Part shown: piece after piece, positions 25,929 to 34,755 of the stretch
Numbering within the stretch: position 1 is the first letter of the stretch
How the letters are laid out: each line of letters begins with the position of its first letter
Assembly (NCBI RefSeq): GCF_000307105.1
Contig: NC_018645.1
Coordinates: forward strand, 1,314,578-1,378,577
Direction: 5' to 3'
DNA length: 64,000 bases
Source of the DNA: Desulfobacula toluolica Tol2
Lineage (GTDB): Bacteria > Desulfobacterota > Desulfobacteria > Desulfobacterales > Desulfobacteraceae
Position numbers and translations under genes: made by a program
The notes under the pieces: model-generated
The model's database searches: none
The model's input: the letters and a program-made list of their open reading frames with translations, nothing else
What the model was told of the DNA's origin: nothing

Positions 25929-26250
25929 CTTGCTATATGAAGCTTTTGATTTTCATGTTTTGCCTGGCAAGATAAATTTTAAACTGTTTTTTAAATGAAA
26001 ATTATAAATTTGATTTTATATATAGTGCCGGGTTGTTTGCTTTATGCTAATAATGATCGACAAAATAATTCTTGGAACTGCAAATTTAATTAACTCATAA
26101 TAGGTAAATAATCCTATCACAATGATAGGTATAATAGCTTAACCGTTAAATGGTTTGATTACAGGTATCAGCCAGAATATTTTTGGGTTTTATTAAATAC
26201 TAAGTTTTTATTGTCAATATTGTCAATCACGGTAAAGGAAATGTTCAGGT
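25929..26250. other. 322-bp AT-rich gap before the FTCD-like gene
   Basis: No gene is evident. It holds a perfect inverted repeat CCTATCA-CAA-TGATAGG at 26113-26129, which could be an operator, and a short direct repeat of TTGTCAAT at 26213-26228 near the start of the downstream gene. The promoter for that gene must lie here. Confidence 0.5.
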
Positions 26251-27873
26251 ATGAAAAAAATAGTGGAGTGTGTGCCTAATTTCAGTGAGGGCAGAAATAA
26301 AAAAACTATAAATGCCATAGCCGATGCCATCCTACAGACCAAAGGCTGCCGCCTTCTGGATATTGATGCCGGAAACTCTACCAATCGAACGGTTTATACT
26401 TTTGTGGGGTCTCCTGAAGCGGTTGTGGAAGGAGCCTTGAGTGCGGCTGTTGTGGCAAGACAAAAAATCGACATGCAGACCCATCAAGGAGAACACCACC
26501 GTCTGGGTGCCTTGGATGTGTGTCCGTTTGTTCCTGTCGCCAATGTTACCATGGAGGAGTGTGTTGATATTTCCAAAGAATTCGGCAGGCGGTTGGCAGA
26601 AAATATGGGCATTCCCGTTTATCTGTATGAGGAATCAGCAAGTCTTGAGTATCGTAAAAAACTTTCCCAGATCAGAGACGGTCAGTATGAAGGGTTAAAA
26701 GATAAAATTATCACAAAAGAGTGGAAACCGGATTTCGGGCCTGCCAAATTTATACCCGGGTGGGGGGCAACGGTCACCGGGGCAAGGTTTTTTTTGATTG
26801 CCTATAACGTCAACCTTCTTTCCACGCCCAACCAGGCCCACCGAATTGCTTTGAATCTGCGGGAAGCCGGCCGGGGTAAAGATAAACCCGGAAGGCTTAA
26901 GGCCGTCAAAGGCATGGGATGGTATGTGGACGACTATAATCTTGCCCAGGTTACGGTAAACCTGGACAATTATAACGTTACACCGCCTCATCTGTTGTTT
27001 GAAGAAGTTAAAAAAGATGCAGACAAGCTCAATATTGCCGTTGCAGGGTCTGAGATCGTTGGCCTGGTTCCTTTGGAAGCCATTCTCATGGCGGCTGAGT
27101 ATTATATTGAAAAAGAACATCTTTTTGTATTAGAGGAAGATCAGAAAGTAAGACTTGCCATTGAGCGTCTGGGCCTGAATTCTGTGGCCCTGTTCAACCC
27201 AAAAGAAAAGATTATCGAATATATCATTGCCGAAGAAAAAAATGAGCCTCTGGCAGGCTTGACAGTGAGAAAATTTATTGAAGAGGTTGCTTCAAGAAGT
27301 TCGGCTCCGGGCGGCGGTTCTGTTGCGGCCACTGTTGCCGCCATGGGTGTTGCTCTTGGTTCCATGGTGGCAAAGTTGACCCTGGGGGTTCGAAAATTTG
27401 AACACCTTGATATAAAAATGCGAGACCTGATTCCTCCTCTTCACCATGCGGCCAAAGCCCTGATTCCCTTGATTGATGACGACACCCATGCTTTTAAAGA
27501 GTATGTGCAAGCCCTTGGCCTTCCTGAAGAGACCCGGGCGCAAAAGGATTTTAAACTTGAAACACTGCAACAGGGTCTGAAAACAGCCGTAGAGGTTCCT
27601 TTTACAACAATGAAGATTGCCGACGCTGCCTGGGAAGCCATGATCGAGACAGCCAGGTATGGCAATATGGCATCAAAATCAGATGTTCAAGTCGGGGCAA
27701 TGGCTTTAAAAACAGGCATCCTGGGGGCTTATCAAAATGTTGTGATTAACCTTCCGGACATAATGGATAAAAGTTTTAAAGATAAAACCCTGAAACAGGC
27801 AAAAGATATGAAAATAAGGGCGGAACATAAATGTAAAAAGATTTTGGAAATTCTGGATAGCCGGACGTCGTAA
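26251..27873 (+). CDS. ftcD: Glutamate formimidoyltransferase / formimidoyl-THF cyclodeaminase fusion
   Basis: A 540-residue bifunctional enzyme. Residues about 1-300 are formimidoyltransferase (VECVPNFSEGRN, HQGEHHRLGALDVCPFVP, GWGATVTGARFFLIAYNVNL). Residues about 335-535 are the cyclodeaminase domain (SSAPGGGSVAATVAAMG, AEHKCKKIL). Together they move the formimino group of formiminoglutamate to tetrahydrofolate and convert it to methenyl-THF with release of ammonia. No hut histidine genes lie nearby, so it may feed one-carbon metabolism on its own. The start is the ATG before MKKIVECVPNFSEG, the usual N terminus. Confidence 0.95.
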   Translation: MKKIVECVPNFSEGRNKKTINAIADAILQTKGCRLLDIDAGNSTNRTVYTFVGSPEAVVEGALSAAVVARQKIDMQTHQGEHHRLGALDVCPFVPVANVTMEECVDISKEFGRRLAENMGIPVYLYEESASLEYRKKLSQIRDGQYEGLKDKIITKEWKPDFGPAKFIPGWGATVTGARFFLIAYNVNLLSTPNQAHRIALNLREAGRGKDKPGRLKAVKGMGWYVDDYNLAQVTVNLDNYNVTPPHLLFEEVKKDADKLNIAVAGSEIVGLVPLEAILMAAEYYIEKEHLFVLEEDQKVRLAIERLGLNSVALFNPKEKIIEYIIAEEKNEPLAGLTVRKFIEEVASRSSAPGGGSVAATVAAMGVALGSMVAKLTLGVRKFEHLDIKMRDLIPPLHHAAKALIPLIDDDTHAFKEYVQALGLPEETRAQKDFKLETLQQGLKTAVEVPFTTMKIADAAWEAMIETARYGNMASKSDVQVGAMALKTGILGAYQNVVINLPDIMDKSFKDKTLKQAKDMKIRAEHKCKKILEILDSRTS

Positions 27874-27918
27874 TTTTTTATCACTTTAATAATTATTGAT
27901 AATAATGGATCAAAAAAT

Positions 27919-29103
27919 ATGTTTTTTGTAGACAAACCCTATATCTCTGAGTTTTTTAAAACAACCCTCAGGGACAATGCCATTCCTGTGGTTGCTACGG
28001 ATATGGCAAAACAGTTAGATCTGTATGGCCAGACAAAATTGATCAGTGAGGATGAGGCTGTTAAAATAGTCCAAGACAAGGACGATACTATCATTTATAC
28101 CACATCTGAAAATTCAATAGGTTGGATATCCAAGCATTTAAAATTCAATTGTCTGCCCCAAAAAATAGCCTTGTTTAAAGACAAAGTGAAATTTAGAGAG
28201 CTGACCCGGTCAATCTTTCCTGATTTTTATTTTAAAGAGGTTTTGATTGAAGATTTGAAGAAAATCCGGTTTGATCAACTTCCCTTGCCCTTTATTATCA
28301 AGCCCAGTGTCGGTTTTTTCAGCATGGGGGTGTACAAGGTTTCAAATTATGCGCAGTGGGGTGATACGATTGAGTCTATTTTTGTACAAATAGAGCAAAT
28401 CAAAGATTTATATCCTCAACAGGTGTTAAGTACACGCTCTTTTATTATTGAACAATGTATTGACGGCGATGAGTTTGCTGTTGACGCTTATTATAATTCA
28501 ATTGGTGAACCGGTCATTTTAGGCATCCTCAACCATACGTTTGCTTCGGACACAGATGTCAGTGACAGGGTTTACAGTTCATCCAAAGTGATTATTGAAA
28601 ATAATCTTGAAGAATTTACGGATTTTGCCGGGAAAATAGGCAAGCTTGCCGGGGTAAAAAATTTTCCTGTACATATTGAACTTAGACGGCAAACAAATGG
28701 AACCTTATTGCCCATTGAGGTCAATCCCATGCGGTTTGGCGGCTGGTGTACCACTGCTGATTTATCCTTTCTGGCCTATGGATTTAATCCTTACCTTTAT
28801 TATTATCAGCAAAAAAAACCGGATTGGCATGAGGTTCTCAAAGGAAAAGAAGGCAAACTATTCAGTGTTGTTGTATTGGATAATTCCACGGGCATAGACG
28901 TGGAAGATATCTCATCGTTTGATTATGACAAGCTGGTTTCAAATTTTGAAAATCCCTTGGAATTAAGAAAAATTGATTATAAAAAGTATCCTGTCTTTGG
29001 GTTTTTGTTTACGGAAACCAGGGAAGATAATTTTATTGAACTCAAAAACATACTGGATTCAGACTTGAACGAATTTATATCAACCAATGCTAAAATGGCA
29101 TGA
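27919..29103 (+). CDS. ATP-grasp domain protein, substrate unknown
   Basis: A 394-residue soluble protein. The ATP-grasp fold is suggested by LPFIIKPSVGFFSMGVYKV, FIIEQCIDGDEFAVDAYYN, and PIEVNPMRFGGWCTTADLSFLAYGFNPYLYYY, which holds the Mg-binding E-x-N. Such enzymes ligate a carboxylate to an amine or thiol through an acyl phosphate. No partner biosynthesis gene is adjacent, so substrate and product are unknown. It follows the FTCD-like gene by 45 bases and may be in the same operon. Confidence 0.8.
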   Translation: MFFVDKPYISEFFKTTLRDNAIPVVATDMAKQLDLYGQTKLISEDEAVKIVQDKDDTIIYTTSENSIGWISKHLKFNCLPQKIALFKDKVKFRELTRSIFPDFYFKEVLIEDLKKIRFDQLPLPFIIKPSVGFFSMGVYKVSNYAQWGDTIESIFVQIEQIKDLYPQQVLSTRSFIIEQCIDGDEFAVDAYYNSIGEPVILGILNHTFASDTDVSDRVYSSSKVIIENNLEEFTDFAGKIGKLAGVKNFPVHIELRRQTNGTLLPIEVNPMRFGGWCTTADLSFLAYGFNPYLYYYQQKKPDWHEVLKGKEGKLFSVVVLDNSTGIDVEDISSFDYDKLVSNFENPLELRKIDYKKYPVFGFLFTETREDNFIELKNILDSDLNEFISTNAKMA

Positions 29104-29485
29104 TTTTTTGGATCATATATGCACACTCATCTTGGAACATGTGAGTACCCTGTATGGAAGACATTGATAGAGCCTGCCATGTCGGATGGAGAAACCCCAA
29201 TAAGTTATGATTAATTAAAGTAGGAGGGGCTTGGATATAAAAAAACATTTAATATGATCAGTTATTGAACTGAGCATATTAAATGAATATCAATCAATTT
29301 CCCTTTTAGCTTGACCCATAAGTTTCCATGCCATATACTCGTTTACCATTTAAGATTGCTTAATTTAATTGCGGCTATTTGCTTGTTAGCTTGCAACTGT
29401 TAGTTTGCAAAGCATTGATAACAAATCCGAATTTTGGATTCCGGCAAAGGCTGTAAAATTTCCAATACATTTTAGGAGGTTACGT
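29104..29485. other. 382-bp gap with a long hairpin before the thiolase gene
   Basis: No gene is evident. At 29246-29285 a hairpin pairs CATTTAATATG with CATATTAAATG (11 bp), then after one mismatch TCAGTT with AACTGA, closing a four-base loop. It has 17 pairs and could be an operator or leader structure. A 14-bp imperfect tandem repeat, TGTTAGCTTGCAA / TGTTAGTTTGCAA, lies at 29384-29411. Confidence 0.6.
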
Positions 29486-30652
29486 ATGGGTAAAGTAGGA
29501 GTTATTGGAGTAGGCCAAAGTTCCTTTGTTCGAGGCTACCCTGGTTCGATCAAAGAACTGGCTTTTGAAGGTTTCAGTGACGCTTTAAAGGATGCGAATA
29601 TTAAAACAACAGATATAGCTGCTTCTGTTGTCTGTTCTTCTCCGGAATATGATAAACAACGTTCAGCTGCAGGCGTAATGGCAGAATATCTGGGTCTGAC
29701 CCCTCAGCCAACATTTTATGTGGAAACTCTTTGTTCTTCAAGCAGCACGGGCGTAAAAGTTGCTTATTCTCTCATTGAATCCGGTCTTCATGATGTTGTT
29801 GCAGTTGTTGGTTTCCAGAAGATGTCGGAAATCACATCAGCCGAATCACAGGAAAGAATGGGACGTGGAGCTGATATTCAGTGGGAAAGCCCGTTTGGGA
29901 CAATGATGCCCGCTTATTATGCCATGTATGCCCAGGGACATATGGCAAAATATGGTACTACGCCTGATGATCTGGCACTTATCAGAGTTAAATCATCTAC
30001 ATATGGACAAATTAATGACCGGGCAGTATATCGCAAGCCCGTAACATTTGAAATGTTCAAAGATCCCAAAAGCCCCATGTCAAATCCAGTTGCAAGCCCT
30101 CTTCGGGTAGGAGATTGTTGTGCAAACGCTGACGGCAGCTCATGTATTATCCTGGCAAATGAGGAAAAAACAAAGCAGTTCGCTAAAAAACCTGTATGGA
30201 TCAGGGGTATCGGTGCTGCATCCACTACGGTAAATCTTGCCGGAAGAGACGTTTTTTCAGGCCTTACAGCCGGTGAAATGGCAGGTGCCGAAGCATACAA
30301 AATGGCAGGTATCACACCTCAGCATATTGATGTTGCAGAAGTTCATGACTGTTTTACCATTGCAGAGATGATGGCCTATGAAAATCTTGGTTTTGCAAAA
30401 CCTGGAGAGGGAAAAGACCTGATCAAGAGCAAGGAAACCTACAAAGAGGGAAGCATCCCTGTTAACGTAGACGGCGGACTGCTCTCAAAAGGACATCCCA
30501 TCGGAGCCACAGGCGGATCACAAATAAGAACTATAGTTCTTCAGCTGAGAGGCGAAGCAGGCGAAATGCAGGTAAAAGATCCTGAATTCGGATTGGTCCA
30601 TAACATTGGTGGCGTAGGCCTGTATGGTAATGTCACCATTTTTGGGAGGTAA
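29486..30652 (+). CDS. Thiolase family acetyl-CoA acyltransferase (SCP-x type)
   Basis: AGGAGG just before the ATG at 29486 fixes the start (MGKVGVIGVGQSSFVRG), giving 388 residues; an upstream frame extension to 29405 is not supported. The nucleophilic Cys is in VETLCSSSSTGVKVAY, and the C-terminal catalytic segment is GHPIGATGGSQIRTIVLQL, with VAEVHDCFTIAEM. The subclass is the one that works with a DUF35 partner, here the next gene. Such pairs include the benzoylsuccinyl-CoA thiolase of anaerobic toluene degradation and other acyl-CoA thiolases; the substrate here is not determined. Confidence 0.88.
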   Translation: MGKVGVIGVGQSSFVRGYPGSIKELAFEGFSDALKDANIKTTDIAASVVCSSPEYDKQRSAAGVMAEYLGLTPQPTFYVETLCSSSSTGVKVAYSLIESGLHDVVAVVGFQKMSEITSAESQERMGRGADIQWESPFGTMMPAYYAMYAQGHMAKYGTTPDDLALIRVKSSTYGQINDRAVYRKPVTFEMFKDPKSPMSNPVASPLRVGDCCANADGSSCIILANEEKTKQFAKKPVWIRGIGAASTTVNLAGRDVFSGLTAGEMAGAEAYKMAGITPQHIDVAEVHDCFTIAEMMAYENLGFAKPGEGKDLIKSKETYKEGSIPVNVDGGLLSKGHPIGATGGSQIRTIVLQLRGEAGEMQVKDPEFGLVHNIGGVGLYGNVTIFGR

Positions 30653-30655
30653 GAA

Positions 30656-31087
30656 ATGGGAAAAAGAGAAGTAGACGATAGATTTAAAAAATTTGGAACG
30701 GTTAGTTTTACCTCCATAACAAAGGTGAACGATTTTGTAACCAAACTTGAAGAAGGTAAAGTAAGCGGAACCTGCTGCAAAGGATGCGGAGAAAAGTATT
30801 TTCCTCCCAGAGCAGACTGTGCCAAGTGCCTTTCAAGAGAAATGGACTGGTTTGATGTTCAAGGAAAAGGCATTTTGCGTACTTACAGCAAACTGGAATT
30901 TGCACCCATTGGTTTTGAGGCTGATGTCCCCTATTCAATCGCACTTCTTGACTATGGCGATTACAAGGTCTTTGGCAGATTAGACAGCTCCATCCCAGAC
31001 GATGAAGTAAAAATCGGTATGGAGATGACTACGGTCACAAATGTACTGTCAAACGGTCAGCTTAATTATATCTTTAAAAAAGCATAA
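30656..31087 (+). CDS. DUF35 zinc-ribbon/OB-fold partner of the thiolase
   Basis: A 143-residue protein with a rubredoxin-like zinc ribbon (CCKGCGEKYFPPRADCAKC) followed by an OB-fold (GILRTYSKLEFAP, VPYSIALLDYGDYKVFGRL). DUF35 proteins bind SCP-x-type thiolases and are needed for activity in characterised pairs. GGGAGG before the ATG and a three-base gap to the thiolase gene show tight coupling. The operon ends at a terminator at 31116. Confidence 0.9.
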   Translation: MGKREVDDRFKKFGTVSFTSITKVNDFVTKLEEGKVSGTCCKGCGEKYFPPRADCAKCLSREMDWFDVQGKGILRTYSKLEFAPIGFEADVPYSIALLDYGDYKVFGRLDSSIPDDEVKIGMEMTTVTNVLSNGQLNYIFKKA

Positions 31088-31115
31088 CTTCTGATCTAAA
31101 ACACTTAAGAGGCGG

Positions 31116-31149
31116 GGCGGATATTGATATCTGTTCCGCCTTTTTTTTT
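31116..31149 (+). terminator. Intrinsic terminator after the thiolase/DUF35 operon
   Basis: GGCGGA and TCCGCC form the stem and a run of nine T follows. It lies about 30 bases after the DUF35 stop codon. Confidence 0.85.
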
Positions 31150-31236
31150 CTTTTCTCTTTACAAAAATTAAATTCTTTTCTATAGCAATCGGGAATATAG
31201 TGGCAGTTACTCCCATAGGAAAAGGAATCTTGCGTT

Positions 31237-33357
31237 ATGCAGTACAATGACAGATCCAATTGCGGCCGACTGGGGTCGGCCGATATCGATAAAACCGTTC
31301 ATCTTGCAGGCTGGGTTGATGCGCTTCGGGACCACGGGGAAGTACTTTTTGTCCATCTCCGGGACAAAAGCGGGATTGTGCAACTGGTTTTCAGCCCTGA
31401 ATTTACCCCGGAAGAAATTTGCCGGCAATCCACATCCCTTAGAAGTGAATATTGCATTACTGTTTTTGGCAGAATCGTAAAACGGGCAGAGGGAACGGAA
31501 AATCCAAATATTGAGACCGGAGACATTGAAATCATCGTAACCGATATGACAATCCTTAGCCGGTCAGACAACCTTCCGTTTCCCATTTCTGAAAAAGCCA
31601 TGATGGGCAGCACAAATGAAACCATAAGCCGCGAGCCGGTATCCGAAGATTTAAGGCTTCAGTACCGCTATCTGGATCTTAGACGTCCTGGTATGCAGCA
31701 GTTTCTCATCAAACGGCACAAAATCAACGCCTGTGTTCGTGAGTTTCTGGACCAAAATGAGTTTATCGAGGTTGAAACACCGATCCTGACCCGGAGTACG
31801 CCGGAAGGCGCAAGGGATTATCTGGTTCCCAGCAGAGTTAATCCAAAGCATTTTTATGCCCTGCCGCAGTCCCCGCAGCTGTTCAAGCAGCTGCTCATGG
31901 TGGCTGGCTTTGAGCGATACTACCAGATCACCCGGTGCTTCAGAGATGAAGACCTGCGATCCAATCGCCAGCCCGAGTTTACCCAGCTGGACCTTGAAGC
32001 ATCTTTTATTGATGAAGAGTTTATTTTTAATCTTATAGAAGAATTGTTGTGCCGGATGTTTGAAATCGGTGGAACAAATCTTCCAAGGCCGTTTCCCCAC
32101 ATGACCTGGCAGGAAGCCATGGACAAAACCGGATCAGACCGGCCTGACCTGCGGTTTGAAATGTATTTTGTCGAGGCAACCGATATCTTTACACAGACAC
32201 GCTACAGCATCTTCAAACAGATCCTTCAGCGGGGCGGGGTGATCAAGGGAATTAACGTCAAACAGGCCTCTGAGAGCCTGAGCAAAAATGTTCTCCAGAA
32301 TGAATACGCAAAACAGATAGTTCCAGGCTTTGGTGCCAAAGGCATGACCTGGATGCGGGTGACTGGAGATCAGCTTGATTCCAATATTGTTCAGTTTTTC
32401 AGCAAAGAAGAACAACAAACCATAATCAAGCGATTTAATGCCTCGGATGGAGACGTGATTCTCATCATAGCAGATCCTTCTCTGGAACTTGTCAATTCGG
32501 CTCTTGGGCGTCTCAGGCTCCATGTTGCGGATCGCCTTGATATGATTCCCAAAGATAAATTCGTACCTGTCTGGGTTACGGATTTCCCATTGTTTGAGCC
32601 CACGGAAGAGGGAGTCACCTCCAGCCATCATCCGTTTACCGCACCGGATCGAATTGATTTTGATCCCGCTGACCAGGAAGACTTGCTATCTCTTTTATCC
32701 CGTTCCTATGATATTGTTGTCAATGGTGAGGAATTGGGCGGCGGCAGTATCCGTATCCATGATCCGGCTACCCAGCAGAAGGTTTTTGCAGCCCTGGGAC
32801 TTTCACCGAGTGAGGCAGAAGAAAAATTCGGGTTTTTTCTCCGGGCCCTTGATTTTGGTCCACCGCCCCATGGCGGACTTGCCCTTGGTATGGACCGGGT
32901 GGTGGCAATGATTATGAAAACCCCATCCATACGGGAAGTAACGGCCTTTCCCAAGAACAGAAGCGCTTTTTGTCCCCTGACCCAGGCACCATCCCTGGTG
33001 GCTCATGAGCAGCTGGCTGAACTGGGCCTGCTGGATCTTGGAAAAGCAGAATCATTGCCGGGTTCCGATCAGGAGCAGGATACCATTGACTACCTTTCAT
33101 GGGTTTCCAGGATCGGTTTTGAGGACAATGAACGTCCCATGATTGAAAGCGCGCTTGACGATGCAGTGAAAATGGCTCAAGCTGTCTTTGGCATTGCACA
33201 GGAATACGAGCCTGCCATCTCGGTTGTCCGGGGGCAAAATTGTTTCAGAAAGGGCAGTTCAGCAACTCGATCTTCATTCGTTGAAACCGGGGCGCTGTTA
33301 AAAAATGCACCTTCTGTAAAGGGAGATTATTTCAGGGTTGCAAGCATACTTGAGTAA
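31237..33357 (+). CDS. aspS: Aspartyl-tRNA synthetase fused to GatC
   Basis: A 706-residue protein, about 110 longer than usual bacterial AspRS. Residues 1-600 are complete AspRS: OB-fold tRNA-binding domain (HLAGWVDALRDHGEVLFVHLRD), class II motifs (RYLDLRRPGMQQFLI, RCFRDEDLRSNRQPEFTQLD), GAD insertion, and GGLALGMDRVVAMI. The tail (about 610-706) matches GatC: helical IDYLSWVSRIGFEDNE, then NCFRKGSS and the GatC-like ending LLKNAPSVKGDYFRVASILE. It should charge tRNA-Asp, and possibly tRNA-Asn, while carrying the amidotransferase clamp subunit. gatA-like and gatB genes follow. AAAAGGA lies upstream of the ATG. Confidence 0.93.
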   Translation: MQYNDRSNCGRLGSADIDKTVHLAGWVDALRDHGEVLFVHLRDKSGIVQLVFSPEFTPEEICRQSTSLRSEYCITVFGRIVKRAEGTENPNIETGDIEIIVTDMTILSRSDNLPFPISEKAMMGSTNETISREPVSEDLRLQYRYLDLRRPGMQQFLIKRHKINACVREFLDQNEFIEVETPILTRSTPEGARDYLVPSRVNPKHFYALPQSPQLFKQLLMVAGFERYYQITRCFRDEDLRSNRQPEFTQLDLEASFIDEEFIFNLIEELLCRMFEIGGTNLPRPFPHMTWQEAMDKTGSDRPDLRFEMYFVEATDIFTQTRYSIFKQILQRGGVIKGINVKQASESLSKNVLQNEYAKQIVPGFGAKGMTWMRVTGDQLDSNIVQFFSKEEQQTIIKRFNASDGDVILIIADPSLELVNSALGRLRLHVADRLDMIPKDKFVPVWVTDFPLFEPTEEGVTSSHHPFTAPDRIDFDPADQEDLLSLLSRSYDIVVNGEELGGGSIRIHDPATQQKVFAALGLSPSEAEEKFGFFLRALDFGPPPHGGLALGMDRVVAMIMKTPSIREVTAFPKNRSAFCPLTQAPSLVAHEQLAELGLLDLGKAESLPGSDQEQDTIDYLSWVSRIGFEDNERPMIESALDDAVKMAQAVFGIAQEYEPAISVVRGQNCFRKGSSATRSSFVETGALLKNAPSVKGDYFRVASILE

Positions 33358-33362
33358 CTGCT

Positions 33363-33494
33363 GCTGGCAAACCAAGGTAAAACACCACGTCTGCCCTTGG
33401 CAGTTTATATGAAAGACCTTTTAACCTGCTGAAATTAAATATCTTTCATTATTTGTTGTGGCAGAGTGATCTGTCATGGCCGTTATATAAAAAT
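33363..33494 (+). repeat. Dispersed structured repeat, copy C (compound)
   Basis: Two units share sequence. The first gives only a right part, GCAAACCAAGG through GTCTGCCCTTGGCAG. Its end, GGCAGTTTATATGAAAG, is also the left end of the second unit, which runs TTTTAACCTGCTGAAA, TTTGTTGTGGCAG, ATCTGTCATGGCCGTTATATAA. The ends TTTATAT and ATATAAA are inverted copies of each other. It fills the gap between aspS-gatC and gatA. Confidence 0.75.
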
Positions 33495-33517
33495 TGGGAA
33501 ACACAAAAGGATTTTTA

Positions 33518-34753
33518 ATGGAATCTAAGATCTTTACCTATATAAATACCTCAACCCTGCCAGCGGCGGATGGCCCTATGGCTGATACCCGCGTGGCGGT
33601 TGAGTCCAACATATCCGTAGAAAACTGGCCCACGGATGCCCAATCCATGGCCCTTGAAAATTATGTGGCCCTTGAAGACGCTACGCTTATAGCACGCTTG
33701 CGCGATGCAGGCGCATACCTTAAAGGTAGAACCGCCATGGGCGAACTGGGTCTGGGCCTTGACAAGGATACAGGTGGTGATGCCGTAAAAAGCGACCTTT
33801 GTGATGTCGTACTCAAGACCGACACCACCGGGGAAGCAAGAATAGCAGCGCTAAGATCAGGTTGCTTTGGATTTAAGCCGAGTTACGGCCTTATTTCCCG
33901 TTGCGGCCTTATAGGCCTTGTTCCTTCAATGGAAAGCTGCGGCATACTTTCAAATTCTCTTGAGACGATTTCAACAACAGCCCGCACCATGGCCGGAGTT
34001 GATGAGCGTGATCCGTCCATGGATGAAGCCGGCATTGAGAAGGCCTTGTCCCAATTTCGTCAGCCTGAAGCATTTCAGGACAGTCCCATGACCATGGGTG
34101 TGATCTTAGACTGGAGTACGGCCATGGGTCAGGATGAAAATAAAGAGTTTGAACAGGCAGTTGAAAAACTGGACACGGCAGGAGTCAAGAGCAAGACAGT
34201 TGATATCAAGGATTTTTCTCTTGCCGGAACAGTTCACAACGTGATCGGAACAGTGGAAGCATCGTCCAGTGCCGGCAGGTTTGACAGTGTCAGGTACGGC
34301 CACAGAACAGGAACGTCGGTAAAAAACTGGAATGATATGTACATTCATTCCAGGGGCGAATCCTTTGGCCCGCTGGTCAAAGCCTATCTTTTCCAGGGAG
34401 GATATTTTCAATATCAGAACTATTCAGCATTTCTGGATGCCTGCCGCATCCGGGCCAGGCTAATTGAATCCGTTGAAAAAGCCTTTGAAACCGTGGACAT
34501 GATTGTTTTGCCCGTGTCGGGCAGATTTGGACAAACGCCTGAAAATCCAAACATTGTATCTGAGTTTTATGATGCTTTTTCATTGACCCTCCTTGCCAAC
34601 CTGACCGGGAATCCGTCGATTTGCATCCCAGGGTCTGTCAATGGTGATGCCGGAGGTCGGCCAGCCCTTCAGCTGATCGGTAAACGGTTTGATGACGCAA
34701 AATTGCTTGCCCTTGCAGGACGCGTATCCGATATCCATACAGGAGGGATGTAA
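33518..34753 (+). CDS. gatA: GatA-like protein lacking the amidase catalytic residues
   Basis: AAAAGGA seven bases before the ATG at 33518 sets the start; 411 residues against about 485 for GatA. The C-terminal half aligns well (RFDSVRYGHRTG, YIHSRGESFGPLVKAYLFQGGY, NLTGNPSICIPG, LQLIGKRFDD). The catalytic core does not. The Lys segment usually IKDN reads VESN (Glu29). The GGSSGGS loop with the cis-Ser is deleted. The segment usually SDTGGSIR reads TDTTGEAR, with Glu106 at the nucleophile. The usual N-terminal helical region is also missing. Glutamine hydrolysis by the known mechanism looks impossible, so it may be a structural subunit. It ends two bases before gatB. Confidence 0.85.
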   Translation: MESKIFTYINTSTLPAADGPMADTRVAVESNISVENWPTDAQSMALENYVALEDATLIARLRDAGAYLKGRTAMGELGLGLDKDTGGDAVKSDLCDVVLKTDTTGEARIAALRSGCFGFKPSYGLISRCGLIGLVPSMESCGILSNSLETISTTARTMAGVDERDPSMDEAGIEKALSQFRQPEAFQDSPMTMGVILDWSTAMGQDENKEFEQAVEKLDTAGVKSKTVDIKDFSLAGTVHNVIGTVEASSSAGRFDSVRYGHRTGTSVKNWNDMYIHSRGESFGPLVKAYLFQGGYFQYQNYSAFLDACRIRARLIESVEKAFETVDMIVLPVSGRFGQTPENPNIVSEFYDAFSLTLLANLTGNPSICIPGSVNGDAGGRPALQLIGKRFDDAKLLALAGRVSDIHTGGM

Positions 34754-34755
34754 TC

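Noticed and set aside
25929-26250. tRNA or small RNA gene
   Set aside because: No cloverleaf or strong terminator can be drawn; only a short inverted repeat is seen.
33358-33517. Separate small gene between aspS and gatA
   Set aside because: The interval is a dispersed repeat without a coding frame, and GatC is already present at the end of aspS.
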